Shown here: one piece after another, positions 47,293-55,769 of the stretch
Layout: each line of letters begins with the position of its first letter
How positions within the stretch are numbered: position 1 is the stretch's first letter
NCBI GenBank assembly: GCA_021782495.1
Contig: JAJXUV010000004.1
Location: 109,590 to 173,589, forward strand
Origin: Pseudomonadota bacterium
GTDB lineage: Bacteria; Pseudomonadota; Gammaproteobacteria; UBA1113
Direction of reading: 5' to 3'
Length of the DNA: 64,000 nucleotides
Notes under the pieces: generated by a model
Told to the model about the DNA's origin: nothing
Seen by the model: the letters and a program-made list of their open reading frames with translations, nothing else
Databases searched by the model: none
Program-made: the position numbers and the translations under genes

Positions 47293-47898
47293 TTACAAAA
47301 CATCCTGATTTTCGGACAAATACGCACTTACGCCTTCGGCCGTTGGCTTCATGGCTTTTTCACCTTTTTGCCAACCTGCAGGACAGACTTCACCGTGTTT
47401 ATTGGCAAATTGAATGGCGTCGATCAAACGTAAAATTTCATCCATATCGCGACCAATCGGCAAATCATTGATGATTTCACTGCGCACCAATCCGGTGGCG
47501 TCGATCAAAATGGCCGCTCTAAAAGCCACGCTGGCCATAGGATGCTCTATGCCATAAGCCTGACAAATACTGTGATTCACATCGGCGACCATGGTGTATT
47601 TGACAGGACCAATACCGCCTTTATTAATCGGCGTGTTGCGCCAAGCGGCATGGGTAAATTGTGAATCGATGGAAACCGCCACCACTTCGACGTGACGCGA
47701 TTGAAATTCCGGCATGCGTTTGTCTAAAGCAATCAATTCCGTAGGACACACAAAGGTAAAATCCAAAGGATAAAAGAAAATCAATGCTTCTTTGCCTTTG
47801 ATGCGTTCGGCAAAATGGTAATCGCTGACGATTTCTCCACTGCCTAAAACAGCGCTTGCTTTAAAATCTGGCGCTTGACGCCCTACTAATACGCTCAT
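47293..47898 (-). CDS. Typical 2-Cys peroxiredoxin (AhpC/Prx1 type)
   Basis: 201-residue thiol peroxidase. Peroxidatic Cys in YPLDFTFVCPTEL (~residue 50), resolving Cys in GEVCPAGWQKGE (~170), and a C-terminal extension of the Prx1 class. It pairs with grxD upstream (four-base gap), so both are probably made together for peroxide defence and iron-sulfur protection. Confidence 0.95.
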   Translation of the reverse strand: MSVLVGRQAPDFKASAVLGSGEIVSDYHFAERIKGKEALIFFYPLDFTFVCPTELIALDKRMPEFQSRHVEVVAVSIDSQFTHAAWRNTPINKGGIGPVKYTMVADVNHSICQAYGIEHPMASVAFRAAILIDATGLVRSEIINDLPIGRDMDEILRLIDAIQFANKHGEVCPAGWQKGEKAMKPTAEGVSAYLSENQDVL

Positions 47899-47902
47899 TT
47901 CA

Positions 47903-48217
47903 TTACTTCTCCAAATTTATAAATAATTCTTTCAATTCACCACTCTCATAGAGTGAAAGTAGTATATCACAGCCACCGACCAATTCGCCGTTCACAAAAA
48001 TTTGAGGAAAAGTAGGCCAATTACTGACCTTAGGCAAAGTGGCACGCACTTCGGGTTCGGCCAAAACATCGACAAAAGCAAAGGGCTGCCCCATCGCCTT
48101 CAATACGGACACAGCCTGTGCAGAAAATCCACACCTCGGTTCATCCGGCGTTCCCTTCATATAAATCAAGACTTTATGTTCGGCGATTTCTGCCTTCAAA
48201 CGTTCTTCTAGACTCAC
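47903..48217 (-). CDS. grxD: Monothiol glutaredoxin GrxD
   Basis: Carries and transfers [2Fe-2S] clusters. 104 residues from a GTG at 48217, selected because AGGAGG lies six bases upstream; the ATG at 48232 would begin at that RBS. The CGFS active site is in PDEPRCGFSAQA (~residue 29), with WPTFPQIFVNGELVGGCDI as the glutathione-binding region. Confidence 0.93.
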   Translation of the reverse strand: MSLEERLKAEIAEHKVLIYMKGTPDEPRCGFSAQAVSVLKAMGQPFAFVDVLAEPEVRATLPKVSNWPTFPQIFVNGELVGGCDILLSLYESGELKELFINLEK

Positions 48218-48298
48218 TCCCCACCTCCTCATTATATAATTGGTTGATCTTAACACACTTGCTAAAAGTCTACCAGCACTTTAAACTAGTCTTTAGTA

Positions 48299-48407
48299 AA
48301 AGGCCCCGAACAGAGTAATGTCACTTAGGACCGTAGGTCGGCCATGGATGCGGTACAGGGATGTATTTACAGCGTGTCCCAAGGGACGTTGCTCTGCTCG
48401 GGGCCTT
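48299..48407. repeat. Structured inverted-repeat element in the sodB leader
   Basis: AAAGGCCCCGA-CAGAG-AA on the left pairs with TTGCTCTGCTCGGGGCCTTT on the right (a stem of about 20 bp with two mismatches). Inside are nested hairpins GACC/GGTC (48330-48340), GGGA/TCCC and GTCCC/GGGAC (48376-48387). It ends about 30 bases before the sodB ATG. It looks like a folded RNA or a REP-like unit. Confidence 0.6.
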
Positions 48408-48438
48408 TCCTAGATACTATAAACTACGGAGAACTATC

Positions 48439-49026
48439 ATGATTGAATTACCCGCCTTACCCTATTCAATAGATGCCTTAGCACCTTACATTTCCGAAGA
48501 AACTTTGGAATACCATTATGGCAAACACCACCGTACTTACGTCGACAATTTAAACAAACTTTTAGTAGACAATCCTTTGGCCAAAGAAAATTTAGAAACG
48601 ATCATCAAAAAATCCTCAGGCCCTATTTTTAACAACGCCGCTCAAGTGTGGAACCATACTTTTTATTGGCATTCTTTAACACCGAAGGCTAAAGAATCGC
48701 CTGAAGGTCCCTTGGCAGAAGCCATCATGAAAAAATTTGGTTCTTTCGAAGCATTTAAAGAAGAATTTACCAAAGCGGCGGTCACTTTATTTGGATCGGG
48801 CTGGGCATGGTTGGTCAAAAATCCCCGCGGTGAATTAGAAATTCTGCAAACACAAAATGCAGGAACGCCCATTACCCAAGAAGGCTTTGTGCCTTTGTTT
48901 ACTTGCGATGTCTGGGAACACGCTTATTACATTGACACCCGCAATGCACGCCCCAAATACTTAGAAAATTTCTGGGCGCTTTTGCACTGGGAGTTTGCTG
49001 AAAAGAATTTTAAACACGGATCTTAA
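48439..49026 (+). CDS. sodB: Iron-type superoxide dismutase SodB
   Basis: 195 residues from ATG 48439 with CGGAGA upstream; a longer in-frame start at 48361 lies in the repeat. Metal ligands: His in LEYHYGKHHRTYV, His in NHTFYWHSL, and Asp/His in FTCDVWEHAYYID. AAQVWNHTFYWHSLTP and LFGSGWAWLV with Gln/Ala in the usual places favour iron. It precedes the aminotransferase by three bases. Confidence 0.96.
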   Translation: MIELPALPYSIDALAPYISEETLEYHYGKHHRTYVDNLNKLLVDNPLAKENLETIIKKSSGPIFNNAAQVWNHTFYWHSLTPKAKESPEGPLAEAIMKKFGSFEAFKEEFTKAAVTLFGSGWAWLVKNPRGELEILQTQNAGTPITQEGFVPLFTCDVWEHAYYIDTRNARPKYLENFWALLHWEFAEKNFKHGS

Positions 49027-49029
49027 ACC

Positions 49030-50196
49030 ATGACCTCACATTTAATGCCCACTTATAACCCCTTGCCCATTTCTTTCAGTCATGGACAAGGCGCTTGGTT
49101 GTGGGATCAGGCTGGCAAAGCGTATTTAGATGCTTTAACGGGTATTGCGGTGTGTGCTTTGGGCCATGCGCATCCCAAAATCACAGCGACGATTCAGGAA
49201 CAAGCGCAAAAACTATTGCACACCAGCAATGTGTTTCGCATAGACCAGCAGGAACGTTTGGCCCAAAAACTAACTGAATTATCCGGCATGGACAACGCCT
49301 TTTTTGCCAGTTCAGGTGCGGAAGCCAATGAAACAGCTTTAAAATTGTGTCGCTTGTGGGGACGCGAAAAAAATAAAGAATTACCGTACATTATCGTCAC
49401 TGATTATGCTTTTCATGGCCGTACTTTGGCGACTTTAAGCGCTTCCGGTTCACGCAGCATTCAAGCGGGCTTTGAACCTTTGGTTCCAGGATTCATTCGC
49501 GTTCCTTTTAACGACGTCAAGGCCATTCAAACCGTCTTAGAAAATCGCAAAGACGTTGTAGCTATTATGGTAGAGCCCATACAAGGCAACGGTGGAATTA
49601 AAATTCCTTCAAAGGATTATCTGATCCAATTGCGTCAACTGTGTGATCAACACGATTGTTTATTGGTGTTAGATGAAATTCAAACGGGGATTGGTCGTAC
49701 GGGCAAATGGTTTGCTTATCAACATACCTCCATATTACCGGATATTTTAACCTCTGCCAAATCCTTGGGAAATGGCATCCCGATTGGCGCTTGTTTGGCG
49801 CGCGGCAAAGCAGCGCAATTGTTTCAACCGGGACAACACGGCTCTACTTTTGGCGGCAATCCTTTTGTTTGCGCGGTGGCTTTAGCGGTGTTAAATACGA
49901 TCGAAGAAGAAAATTTATTGCCACAGGTTGAAAAAATGGGTGGTCTGTTGTCACAAGCCTTAAACGAAACCTTGAGCAATCATTCCAAAGTGAAAGCGAT
50001 TCGTGGGCAAGGCTTGATGTTTGGCGTGGAATTGTCTGAACCTTGTCACCGCCTTTTAGAACTTGCTTTACAAGAAGGTTTGCTGGTGAACGTCACCGCT
50101 GAAAGCGTGGTTCGAATTTTACCGCCTTATATCATCAAACCCGATGAAGTGGCAGAAATTGGGGCGCGCTTACAAAAGGCGATTACGCGATTTTAA
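49030..50196 (+). CDS. argD: ArgD-type acetylornithine/ornithine aminotransferase
   Basis: 388-residue class III PLP aminotransferase. SGAEANETALKLCR (~96-109) and DEIQTGIGRTGKWFAYQ are present, with PLP-Lys in SAKSLGNGIPIGA (~240) and the HGSTFGGNPFVCAVAL segment. The clade is acetylornithine aminotransferase; succinyl-DAP aminotransferase activity is also possible and would serve cell-wall synthesis if arginine genes are absent. No other arg gene is nearby. Confidence 0.9.
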   Translation: MTSHLMPTYNPLPISFSHGQGAWLWDQAGKAYLDALTGIAVCALGHAHPKITATIQEQAQKLLHTSNVFRIDQQERLAQKLTELSGMDNAFFASSGAEANETALKLCRLWGREKNKELPYIIVTDYAFHGRTLATLSASGSRSIQAGFEPLVPGFIRVPFNDVKAIQTVLENRKDVVAIMVEPIQGNGGIKIPSKDYLIQLRQLCDQHDCLLVLDEIQTGIGRTGKWFAYQHTSILPDILTSAKSLGNGIPIGACLARGKAAQLFQPGQHGSTFGGNPFVCAVALAVLNTIEEENLLPQVEKMGGLLSQALNETLSNHSKVKAIRGQGLMFGVELSEPCHRLLELALQEGLLVNVTAESVVRILPPYIIKPDEVAEIGARLQKAITRF

Positions 50197-50204
50197 GAGG
50201 CATC

Positions 50205-50345
50205 TTGCAAAAAGAACCCCGTCTTTTATTCGTACAAGTCAATACTCATTTAAGCGTGAATACACCTATCCAATATCAATTGTGCTCTATTCCCTTTTAT
50301 TTATTAGGCCAAATCCATCGGTTGTGTGCATTAGAAGCTCGCTGA
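50205..50345 (+). CDS. Possible small open frame after argD
   Basis: 46 codons from a TTG with AGAGG five bases upstream. The product has QVNTHLSVNTPIQYQ and PFYLLGQIHRLCALEA segments, which look protein-like, but no family is recognised. It may be a remnant. The 150-bp argD-kinase gap holds nothing else. Confidence 0.25.
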   Translation: MQKEPRLLFVQVNTHLSVNTPIQYQLCSIPFYLLGQIHRLCALEAR

Positions 50346-50347
50346 AC

Positions 50348-52225
50348 TCATTTTTTTACATATGCTTTTTTATGTTCTTGATCATTCGCGGAGGCGACAA
50401 CAACTCCTTTCTGTGTATGATAAAAGAAAGCATTGGGATTTTTCCCCTCAGGCACATCACTTAAGTACTTAGAAATATTCTTAAAAATGTCTCTAATACC
50501 ATTACAAAAGTCAATTGCTTTCTGTCCAAAAAAAGTATCAAACCCTTTTTTAAATTTTTTTAGGAGAGATGATTTTTCCGCTAATTCAAGCTCGTTTCCA
50601 CTATAAGACTGAATTCGCGTTGGTTTAGCAAGATTAGTGGTAGGTTCTTTTGGTTTTATACGAATATGTTCTAAGGTTTCAGCCAAAAAATAAATGGAGG
50701 TTGTTTTAGTCTGTTTAGCAGGAACGTTGACGAGCTCTGTTGTTTCCGTATTACGTGTTACTACTGTCGCTGTGTTTTGCTCTGATATTTGAAGAGATAG
50801 AAAAGTCTTTTCCTTCATCAAAATAGCCAATTGGCGTTGATGATGATTGTATTCAGCAACTTTCTCTGCAGGGATTTTCCCCGGTATTTTATTTCCTTTC
50901 TCATTCGTTTTTTCTGTAGAATCACTTATGATTTCCGCCGCAAGTTGTTCTAAGCGAAAAATTGTCTCCGTCACCGTTGAATTGTATGCATCCTCAATTG
51001 GATTGGGTTTGTCTTCTATCCAATATTCTTTGGGTATTTTATAGTCAGTTGATTGTAATACAACATCTAACTGACGAAGAGAATGTTGATAATCCTCAAT
51101 AGCTTTTTCATCCTGAGGTGTGGGGTTATTTTTTGTTACCACCATTAATTGTGCATCTAATCCTGCTCTGGCTTCTGCAAGCGTACCTCTAGCATTTGGG
51201 TCAGCTGAACGCATTTTATTTAAAATATCTTTAATTTTTTGGGAGGTTGGATTTTCTTTATCTCGAGGTATAGCATAATTGCTAAATCTAAGATTGATAC
51301 CGCTTCCAATATTTGGGCCGATCTGATTTGGCAGATGGTCATCAGAAGTTAAATATCTATAACCAGACAGAATGGTTGGCAACACATCTTGTGCTAATGA
51401 ATAAATTTCAGATTCTGGTGTTGGGATGTAATGAGAGCGACCCGTATCTCCTGGCGCACGAATAAGTGAAGTAGAAACAGAATTATCCCGATCAATCACA
51501 GTTACTTGTAGAGTCTCTGGATGAACCATTATATTTTCTAATTTAATATCACGATGAAATTTTCCCTTTTCATGAAGGTCCTCATAAGCTTTGATAACAT
51601 TGATAGCAAGGCGAAGACGCTGCTCTTGTGTAAGCGTAGGAAGTTTTTTAAATAGATTTAAAGGTACTCCAGTAACTGTTGACATAAAAGTTGCTGTTTC
51701 ATAAACCGTAACCGTTTTGCCATTCACTTCCTCTTTTCGGGGAATTCTCGTGACTCTAGCTGAAAATGTTGTTTGATCGGCTTTGGTTTCCTCTACGATG
51801 GCTTTATTTCTTGCTGCGTGGCTTTGAGCCGTTACAGCGGAGACCTCTATGGTTTTATCATCTTCGTCATATAGAGTAGAAGCTGCTTTTAATTGAAGAA
51901 TCTCTTCTCCCGAATCGTCTAAGATTCTTCCCGTATCTTTGTGGATTTTAATCTTTAACTCAATGTCTGAGATCTTGCCAGAATTTGTGATGGGATAAGC
52001 CGAGTAAATTTTTCCAAAACTACCCTCTTCTAGCTGCTCCCCTCCTTCTTGTTCTTGAGGCCTATATATGGCGACGACCAAATCATTTCCGAACCGAACA
52101 ATTTGCATGTCCTTTAATTTGTCTTTATTCGCTTTATTCTTAAAGATCAATGCATTAAGAGCGCTATTTTTCTTTTGATTTTCTTTTTCTTGATTTTCTA
52201 AGTCAACTAATGGTGTAAAGCCCAT
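50348..52225 (-). CDS. Eukaryotic-like protein kinase, putative secreted effector
   Basis: 625 residues. The kinase core spans about residues 60-300: a Gly-rich loop EEGSFGKIYSAY (66-77), catalytic loop FHRDIKLENIMV (His224-Arg225-Asp226, Asn231), and Mg-binding IDRDN (Asp245) replacing DFG. No obvious VAIK lysine is placed; candidates lie at 141-148. The remaining ~320 residues are helical and charged with Lys/Glu/Thr-rich stretches and no membrane segment. It is unlike PknB-type bacterial kinases, which have a transmembrane helix. RBS GAGGTAAAAA and a strong PmrA-like box upstream support a Dot/Icm effector of the LegK/CstK kind. Confidence 0.85.
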   Translation of the reverse strand: MGFTPLVDLENQEKENQKKNSALNALIFKNKANKDKLKDMQIVRFGNDLVVAIYRPQEQEGGEQLEEGSFGKIYSAYPITNSGKISDIELKIKIHKDTGRILDDSGEEILQLKAASTLYDEDDKTIEVSAVTAQSHAARNKAIVEETKADQTTFSARVTRIPRKEEVNGKTVTVYETATFMSTVTGVPLNLFKKLPTLTQEQRLRLAINVIKAYEDLHEKGKFHRDIKLENIMVHPETLQVTVIDRDNSVSTSLIRAPGDTGRSHYIPTPESEIYSLAQDVLPTILSGYRYLTSDDHLPNQIGPNIGSGINLRFSNYAIPRDKENPTSQKIKDILNKMRSADPNARGTLAEARAGLDAQLMVVTKNNPTPQDEKAIEDYQHSLRQLDVVLQSTDYKIPKEYWIEDKPNPIEDAYNSTVTETIFRLEQLAAEIISDSTEKTNEKGNKIPGKIPAEKVAEYNHHQRQLAILMKEKTFLSLQISEQNTATVVTRNTETTELVNVPAKQTKTTSIYFLAETLEHIRIKPKEPTTNLAKPTRIQSYSGNELELAEKSSLLKKFKKGFDTFFGQKAIDFCNGIRDIFKNISKYLSDVPEGKNPNAFFYHTQKGVVVASANDQEHKKAYVKK

Positions 52226-52279
52226 AATTTTTACCTCAGTCTAATTTGAATTCTGATGATTACTTTAATGTCTATGTTT

Positions 52280-52312
52280 AGTATACAGTAAAAACATTAA
52301 GGAAATATTAAA
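52280..52312 (-). promoter_or_regulatory. PmrA-box-like promoter of the kinase gene
   Basis: Minus strand: TTTAATATT-TC-CTTAATGTT (52293-52312), seven bases, then TATACT (52280-52285), about 55 bases before the ATG. Sixteen of eighteen positions fit the recalled PmrA consensus. The 7-base gap to the -10 is the same as at the 20570 gene. Confidence 0.65.
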
Positions 52313-52338
52313 GTTGGATTGTGTATGGCCTTGAAAAA

Positions 52339-53727
52339 TCAAGTCTTCTTATAAAACCGCATCAAGCGTTCGCGTTTGTGTTGTTGCCTAGGGGTTAAAA
52401 TATTCCTTTTACCTTCAAAGGGATTCTTATCGGTTTTGAATTGCAAGCGAATGGGCGTTCCGATGATTCTTAGAGCTTTGTGATAGACGTGCATCAAATA
52501 CCGTTTATAAGCTTCGGGTAAGGATTCTGTTTGTTTGCCGTGGATCACAATGATCGGTGGTTGATGGCCACCGGCATGCGCCAAACGCAATTTAATGCGT
52601 CGGCCCTGCACCATCGGTGGTTCGTGACGTTGTGTGGCTTCTTGTAAAATAGCCGTTAAACGCCCCGTATTTAATTCTATCCGCGCCGAGCGATAGGCTT
52701 GTTGAATAAATTTATACAAATCGCCCACGCCCGTTCCATGCAAAGCCGAAATACAAGAGATTTTGACATATTCCACAAAATGAAAAGCGTCCTTTAATTC
52801 ACCGCGAATTTTTTTCTTTGCTTCATTGTCTAAACCATCCCATTTGTTGACTGCAATCACTACGGCGCGACCGGCTTCCACAATGTAATTAAACAAACGT
52901 TGGTCTTGCTGAGAAATGCTTTCGCGCGCATTTAAAATCAAAATACACACGTCGCTCGCTTCGATGGCTTGCAAAGCTTTAATCACGGAAAATGTTTCGA
53001 CCGTTTCTTTGACTTGAGAACGACGCCGCACACCGGCCGTATCGATAAACACATAATCGGTTTCTTGATGACGATGAGTAATGTAAATAGAACTGCGCGT
53101 GGTTCCCGGCATATCGCAAACGATGGTACGTTCTTCTCCCAAGAAACGATTGATCAAAGTCGATTTGCCCACATTGGGTCTGCCCACAATCGCCACTTTA
53201 ATGCCTGTTTGCACCATTTCCGGAGGAAACTCTGCAGCCGGCAATTCGCTTAACACGGTTTCTAATAAGATATTCACGCCCCGACCATGGCTCGCTGAAA
53301 TGGCATGCACATCGGCAAATCCCAATTGATAAAAATCGGCCGTCACTTCATCGACTGATTTACCATCCACTTTATTCACGACCAAATGCACTTTTTTGCC
53401 AAGGCGTCTTAATTCATTGGCCACTTCTATATCGGCCGCCATGATTCCCGATTTGGCATCGACCATAAAAAGTAAAATATCCGCCTCTTGCATGGCTAAC
53501 CGCGCTTGCGCTTCGGTTAAATGTTCTATGTCAGCAGCGGCCTCGCCAATCCCGCCCGTGTCGATGACAATAAAGCGACGCTCATCCAGGCGACCTTCAC
53601 CATATTGTCGATCGCGCGTGACACCGGGTTCATCGGCAATCAAAGCATCGCGCGTGCGCGTGATACGATTAAATAAGGTAGACTTGCCGACATTGGGTCG
53701 TCCTACAATAGCAATAACCGGTAACAT
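52339..53727 (-). CDS. der: Ribosome-assembly GTPase Der (EngA)
   Basis: Double-GTPase needed for 50S maturation. 462 residues from ATG 53727 (MLPVIAIVGRPNVGKST). Two G domains: GRPNVGKST at ~8-16 and again at ~185-193, DTGG and DTAG switch motifs, NKVD and NKWD, then a C-terminal KH-like domain. An in-frame extension upstream (to 53856) is encoded by the family-C repeat and is not expected to be native. The RBS is poor, possibly because the repeat replaced the leader. Confidence 0.95.
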   Translation of the reverse strand: MLPVIAIVGRPNVGKSTLFNRITRTRDALIADEPGVTRDRQYGEGRLDERRFIVIDTGGIGEAAADIEHLTEAQARLAMQEADILLFMVDAKSGIMAADIEVANELRRLGKKVHLVVNKVDGKSVDEVTADFYQLGFADVHAISASHGRGVNILLETVLSELPAAEFPPEMVQTGIKVAIVGRPNVGKSTLINRFLGEERTIVCDMPGTTRSSIYITHRHQETDYVFIDTAGVRRRSQVKETVETFSVIKALQAIEASDVCILILNARESISQQDQRLFNYIVEAGRAVVIAVNKWDGLDNEAKKKIRGELKDAFHFVEYVKISCISALHGTGVGDLYKFIQQAYRSARIELNTGRLTAILQEATQRHEPPMVQGRRIKLRLAHAGGHQPPIIVIHGKQTESLPEAYKRYLMHVYHKALRIIGTPIRLQFKTDKNPFEGKRNILTPRQQHKRERLMRFYKKT

Positions 53728-53746
53728 GGTTATACAAACCATCTTT

Positions 53747-53874
53747 CTAGAAAGCCCATCTTTGACGCATCTTGCCCGCAATTTTGAGGTGAAAATGCGT
53801 ACATTACGCTCCTGTAAACTCCGCTTTTTCCCCTCAAAATCGCGGCCAACCTGCATTCAAATCTGGTTTTTTTC
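53747..53874. mobile_element. Family-C MITE-like element, copy 3, between bamB and der
   Basis: TTCTAGAAAGCCCATCTTTG at one end, CATTCAAATCTGGTTTTTTT at the other, with the same inner AATTTTGAGG and AAACTCCGCTTTTTC blocks as the copies at 24465 and 36092. It lies 20 bases upstream of the der start. Confidence 0.88.
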
Positions 53875-53913
53875 GTATATTTAAAACAACATAAATTTTT
53901 ATACATAATTTTC

Positions 53914-55056
53914 CTATAGTTGATACGCAACAATGGCGCCTTTGTTAGACATCACAAATACCCGATTGCCTTCTGCAACGGGTGTTGAGCTAATGCCTTT
54001 TTTATCCATGAGTACACGCGCTACAAAATGGCCATCGCTTTGACTAAGCCAATGTACATTGCCCAGATTATCGGCCACCACGATATTCTCGCCCGTGACA
54101 ACGGGTGCCGTTAAAATACGGCCCGATAAGTTATTTTGTCGCCACAAGACTTTTCCAGTCGTCGGATTAAAAGCCCAAATTTTTCCTTTGGCATCGCTAA
54201 CAAACAGGGCCGAATCCGTCAAGGCCAAATCATTGCGTGTCGATAAATCGTGTTCCCAAATGGGCATCGCTTTGAATTTATCGAGGGCAACCAATTTGCC
54301 TTGATAACTGGCGACGTAAATAATGTCATTTTTAACGAGCGGATCGGCATCGATATCCACCATTCGTGAAATATCAGAAATCCCTTCAGGTTCGACCAAT
54401 CGCCGCTGCCACAACAATTGACCTTTATCCAAAGTTAACAAAGTCACGCGACCCTCGGCACTGCCCTGCACCACAATGTCATTAGTGATAACCGGTGAAC
54501 TGCCCCCTTCTAAAATCATATCCGGAACATCGCTTTCATAGCGCCAACGCAAAGTACCATCTTCTGCATTAAAAGCTAAAGTGACTTCATCAATGGTTTT
54601 CACCAATACCGTGCCATTGCTATAGGCTGGCGCAGAAAAACTTTTATTCGGCAACTCCAAGCTTAATAATTTTTTGCCATTACTCGCATCAAATACCCAC
54701 AATTCGCCGGCATCGCCATTCACGAATAATTTACCATCTCCCACAGTCGGGGCAGAACTAAACCGTGTCTTGTTTTTTTGCTGCCATCGTATGCGACCAT
54801 TTTTTGCCTCGTAAGCAACCATATTGCCATTTTGACTGACCGTATACAGAGTATCTTCCGCAAAGACAGGGGAAAAATTAATGTCAGTCTGCGCATTGCC
54901 ATTGCCTGTGTGGCCTTTCCAAACGACTTTTAAATCGGCAGGATTCTGTACTGCCGTTAAGGGCTTCGTTTGTGCTTTGTCTGCATCACTACTGCACGCA
55001 TTGAGTGAAAATAATAAGATCATCGCTATCATAATCGTACTTAATTGTCGTATCAT
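53914..55056 (-). CDS. bamB: Outer-membrane assembly lipoprotein BamB
   Basis: Lipoprotein of the BAM complex, 380 residues. Signal peptide with lipobox LNACSSD (Cys ~21), then an eight-bladed PQQ-type beta-propeller with repeated W-containing blades (GRIRWQQKNKTRFSSAPTVG, GTLRWRYESDVPD, GKVLWRQNNLSGRILTAPVV). It follows yfgM and precedes der, as in E. coli. Confidence 0.95.
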   Translation of the reverse strand: MIRQLSTIMIAMILLFSLNACSSDADKAQTKPLTAVQNPADLKVVWKGHTGNGNAQTDINFSPVFAEDTLYTVSQNGNMVAYEAKNGRIRWQQKNKTRFSSAPTVGDGKLFVNGDAGELWVFDASNGKKLLSLELPNKSFSAPAYSNGTVLVKTIDEVTLAFNAEDGTLRWRYESDVPDMILEGGSSPVITNDIVVQGSAEGRVTLLTLDKGQLLWQRRLVEPEGISDISRMVDIDADPLVKNDIIYVASYQGKLVALDKFKAMPIWEHDLSTRNDLALTDSALFVSDAKGKIWAFNPTTGKVLWRQNNLSGRILTAPVVTGENIVVADNLGNVHWLSQSDGHFVARVLMDKKGISSTPVAEGNRVFVMSNKGAIVAYQL

Positions 55057-55075
55057 TTTTACCTCTTTTAATTGT

Positions 55076-55116
55076 CCGCTCCCTCACGGTCGCGGCTCGG
55101 TTGATCTCGTCGCGGC
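55076..55116. repeat. Family-A half-element between yfgM and bamB
   Basis: CCGCTCCCTCACGGTCGCGG plus CTCGGTT, followed by a partial second copy (TCGCGGCTCAGTT). It abuts the yfgM stop codon. Confidence 0.75.
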
Positions 55117-55764
55117 TCAGTTGCTGTTATTACTGACTAAACGTGGATCGCTTAATTTCATTTGTAATCGACTGTTTAAACCTTCAAAGGACTCCGCGCC
55201 TTTTAAAGCAGTTTGATAAGCGCTACGCGCTTTATCGAACTGCTTTTGTGCCATAAAAATATCACCTCTCACCGTTTCAATCAAAGGCAAATAAGCTTTG
55301 TCATCGACTACTTTTAAAGTATTTTGCGCCGCATCGATGTCATTTTGAAACAAAAAAATTCTCGCCAAACGCAAGCGCGCAAGTTGTTTAAAAGCGTCTA
55401 CTTTACTCTGCCCGATCACCCATTGCAATTGCGTTTCAGCCTTATCGTATTGTTGTGCATTCACCGAGATCTGAGCCAAAAACAATTGAGCCATACTAGC
55501 ATAAGGGGTTTTGGGGTAATTTTTCACAATATCGGTTGCCAGCAAAATCGTTTGCGGATTGTTTGGCAAACCTGTTGAATTCAACAACATAAAATACGCC
55601 GTTGCGGCTTTTTCCGCTGTCACAACCCGTTTGGCCATCCAATATTGTATGCCATAAAATAAGGCAATCCCTAAGATTAACCCTAAAATAATAGAACTTG
55701 TGTATTTTTTCAGCCAAGCCTTAACCACTTGGGCTTCATCGTCGGCATTATAATATTCTACCAT
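55117..55764 (-). CDS. yfgM: YfgM family TPR-like membrane protein
   Basis: 215 residues: a short cytosolic start (MVEYYNADDEAQVVKAWLKK), one membrane helix (~23-43), then a periplasmic TPR-like domain with YDKAETQLQWVIGQSKVDA and MAQKQFDKARSAYQTAL. In E. coli YfgM binds the PpiD chaperone and the Sec translocon. hisS-yfgM-bamB-der is the conserved order. Confidence 0.93.
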   Translation of the reverse strand: MVEYYNADDEAQVVKAWLKKYTSSIILGLILGIALFYGIQYWMAKRVVTAEKAATAYFMLLNSTGLPNNPQTILLATDIVKNYPKTPYASMAQLFLAQISVNAQQYDKAETQLQWVIGQSKVDAFKQLARLRLARIFLFQNDIDAAQNTLKVVDDKAYLPLIETVRGDIFMAQKQFDKARSAYQTALKGAESFEGLNSRLQMKLSDPRLVSNNSN

Positions 55765-55769
55765 AATGG

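Noticed and set aside
53728..53856. N-terminal extension of Der
   Set aside because: The extra codons come from the family-C repeat. The conserved protein starts at MLPVIAIVGRPN, as in other species.
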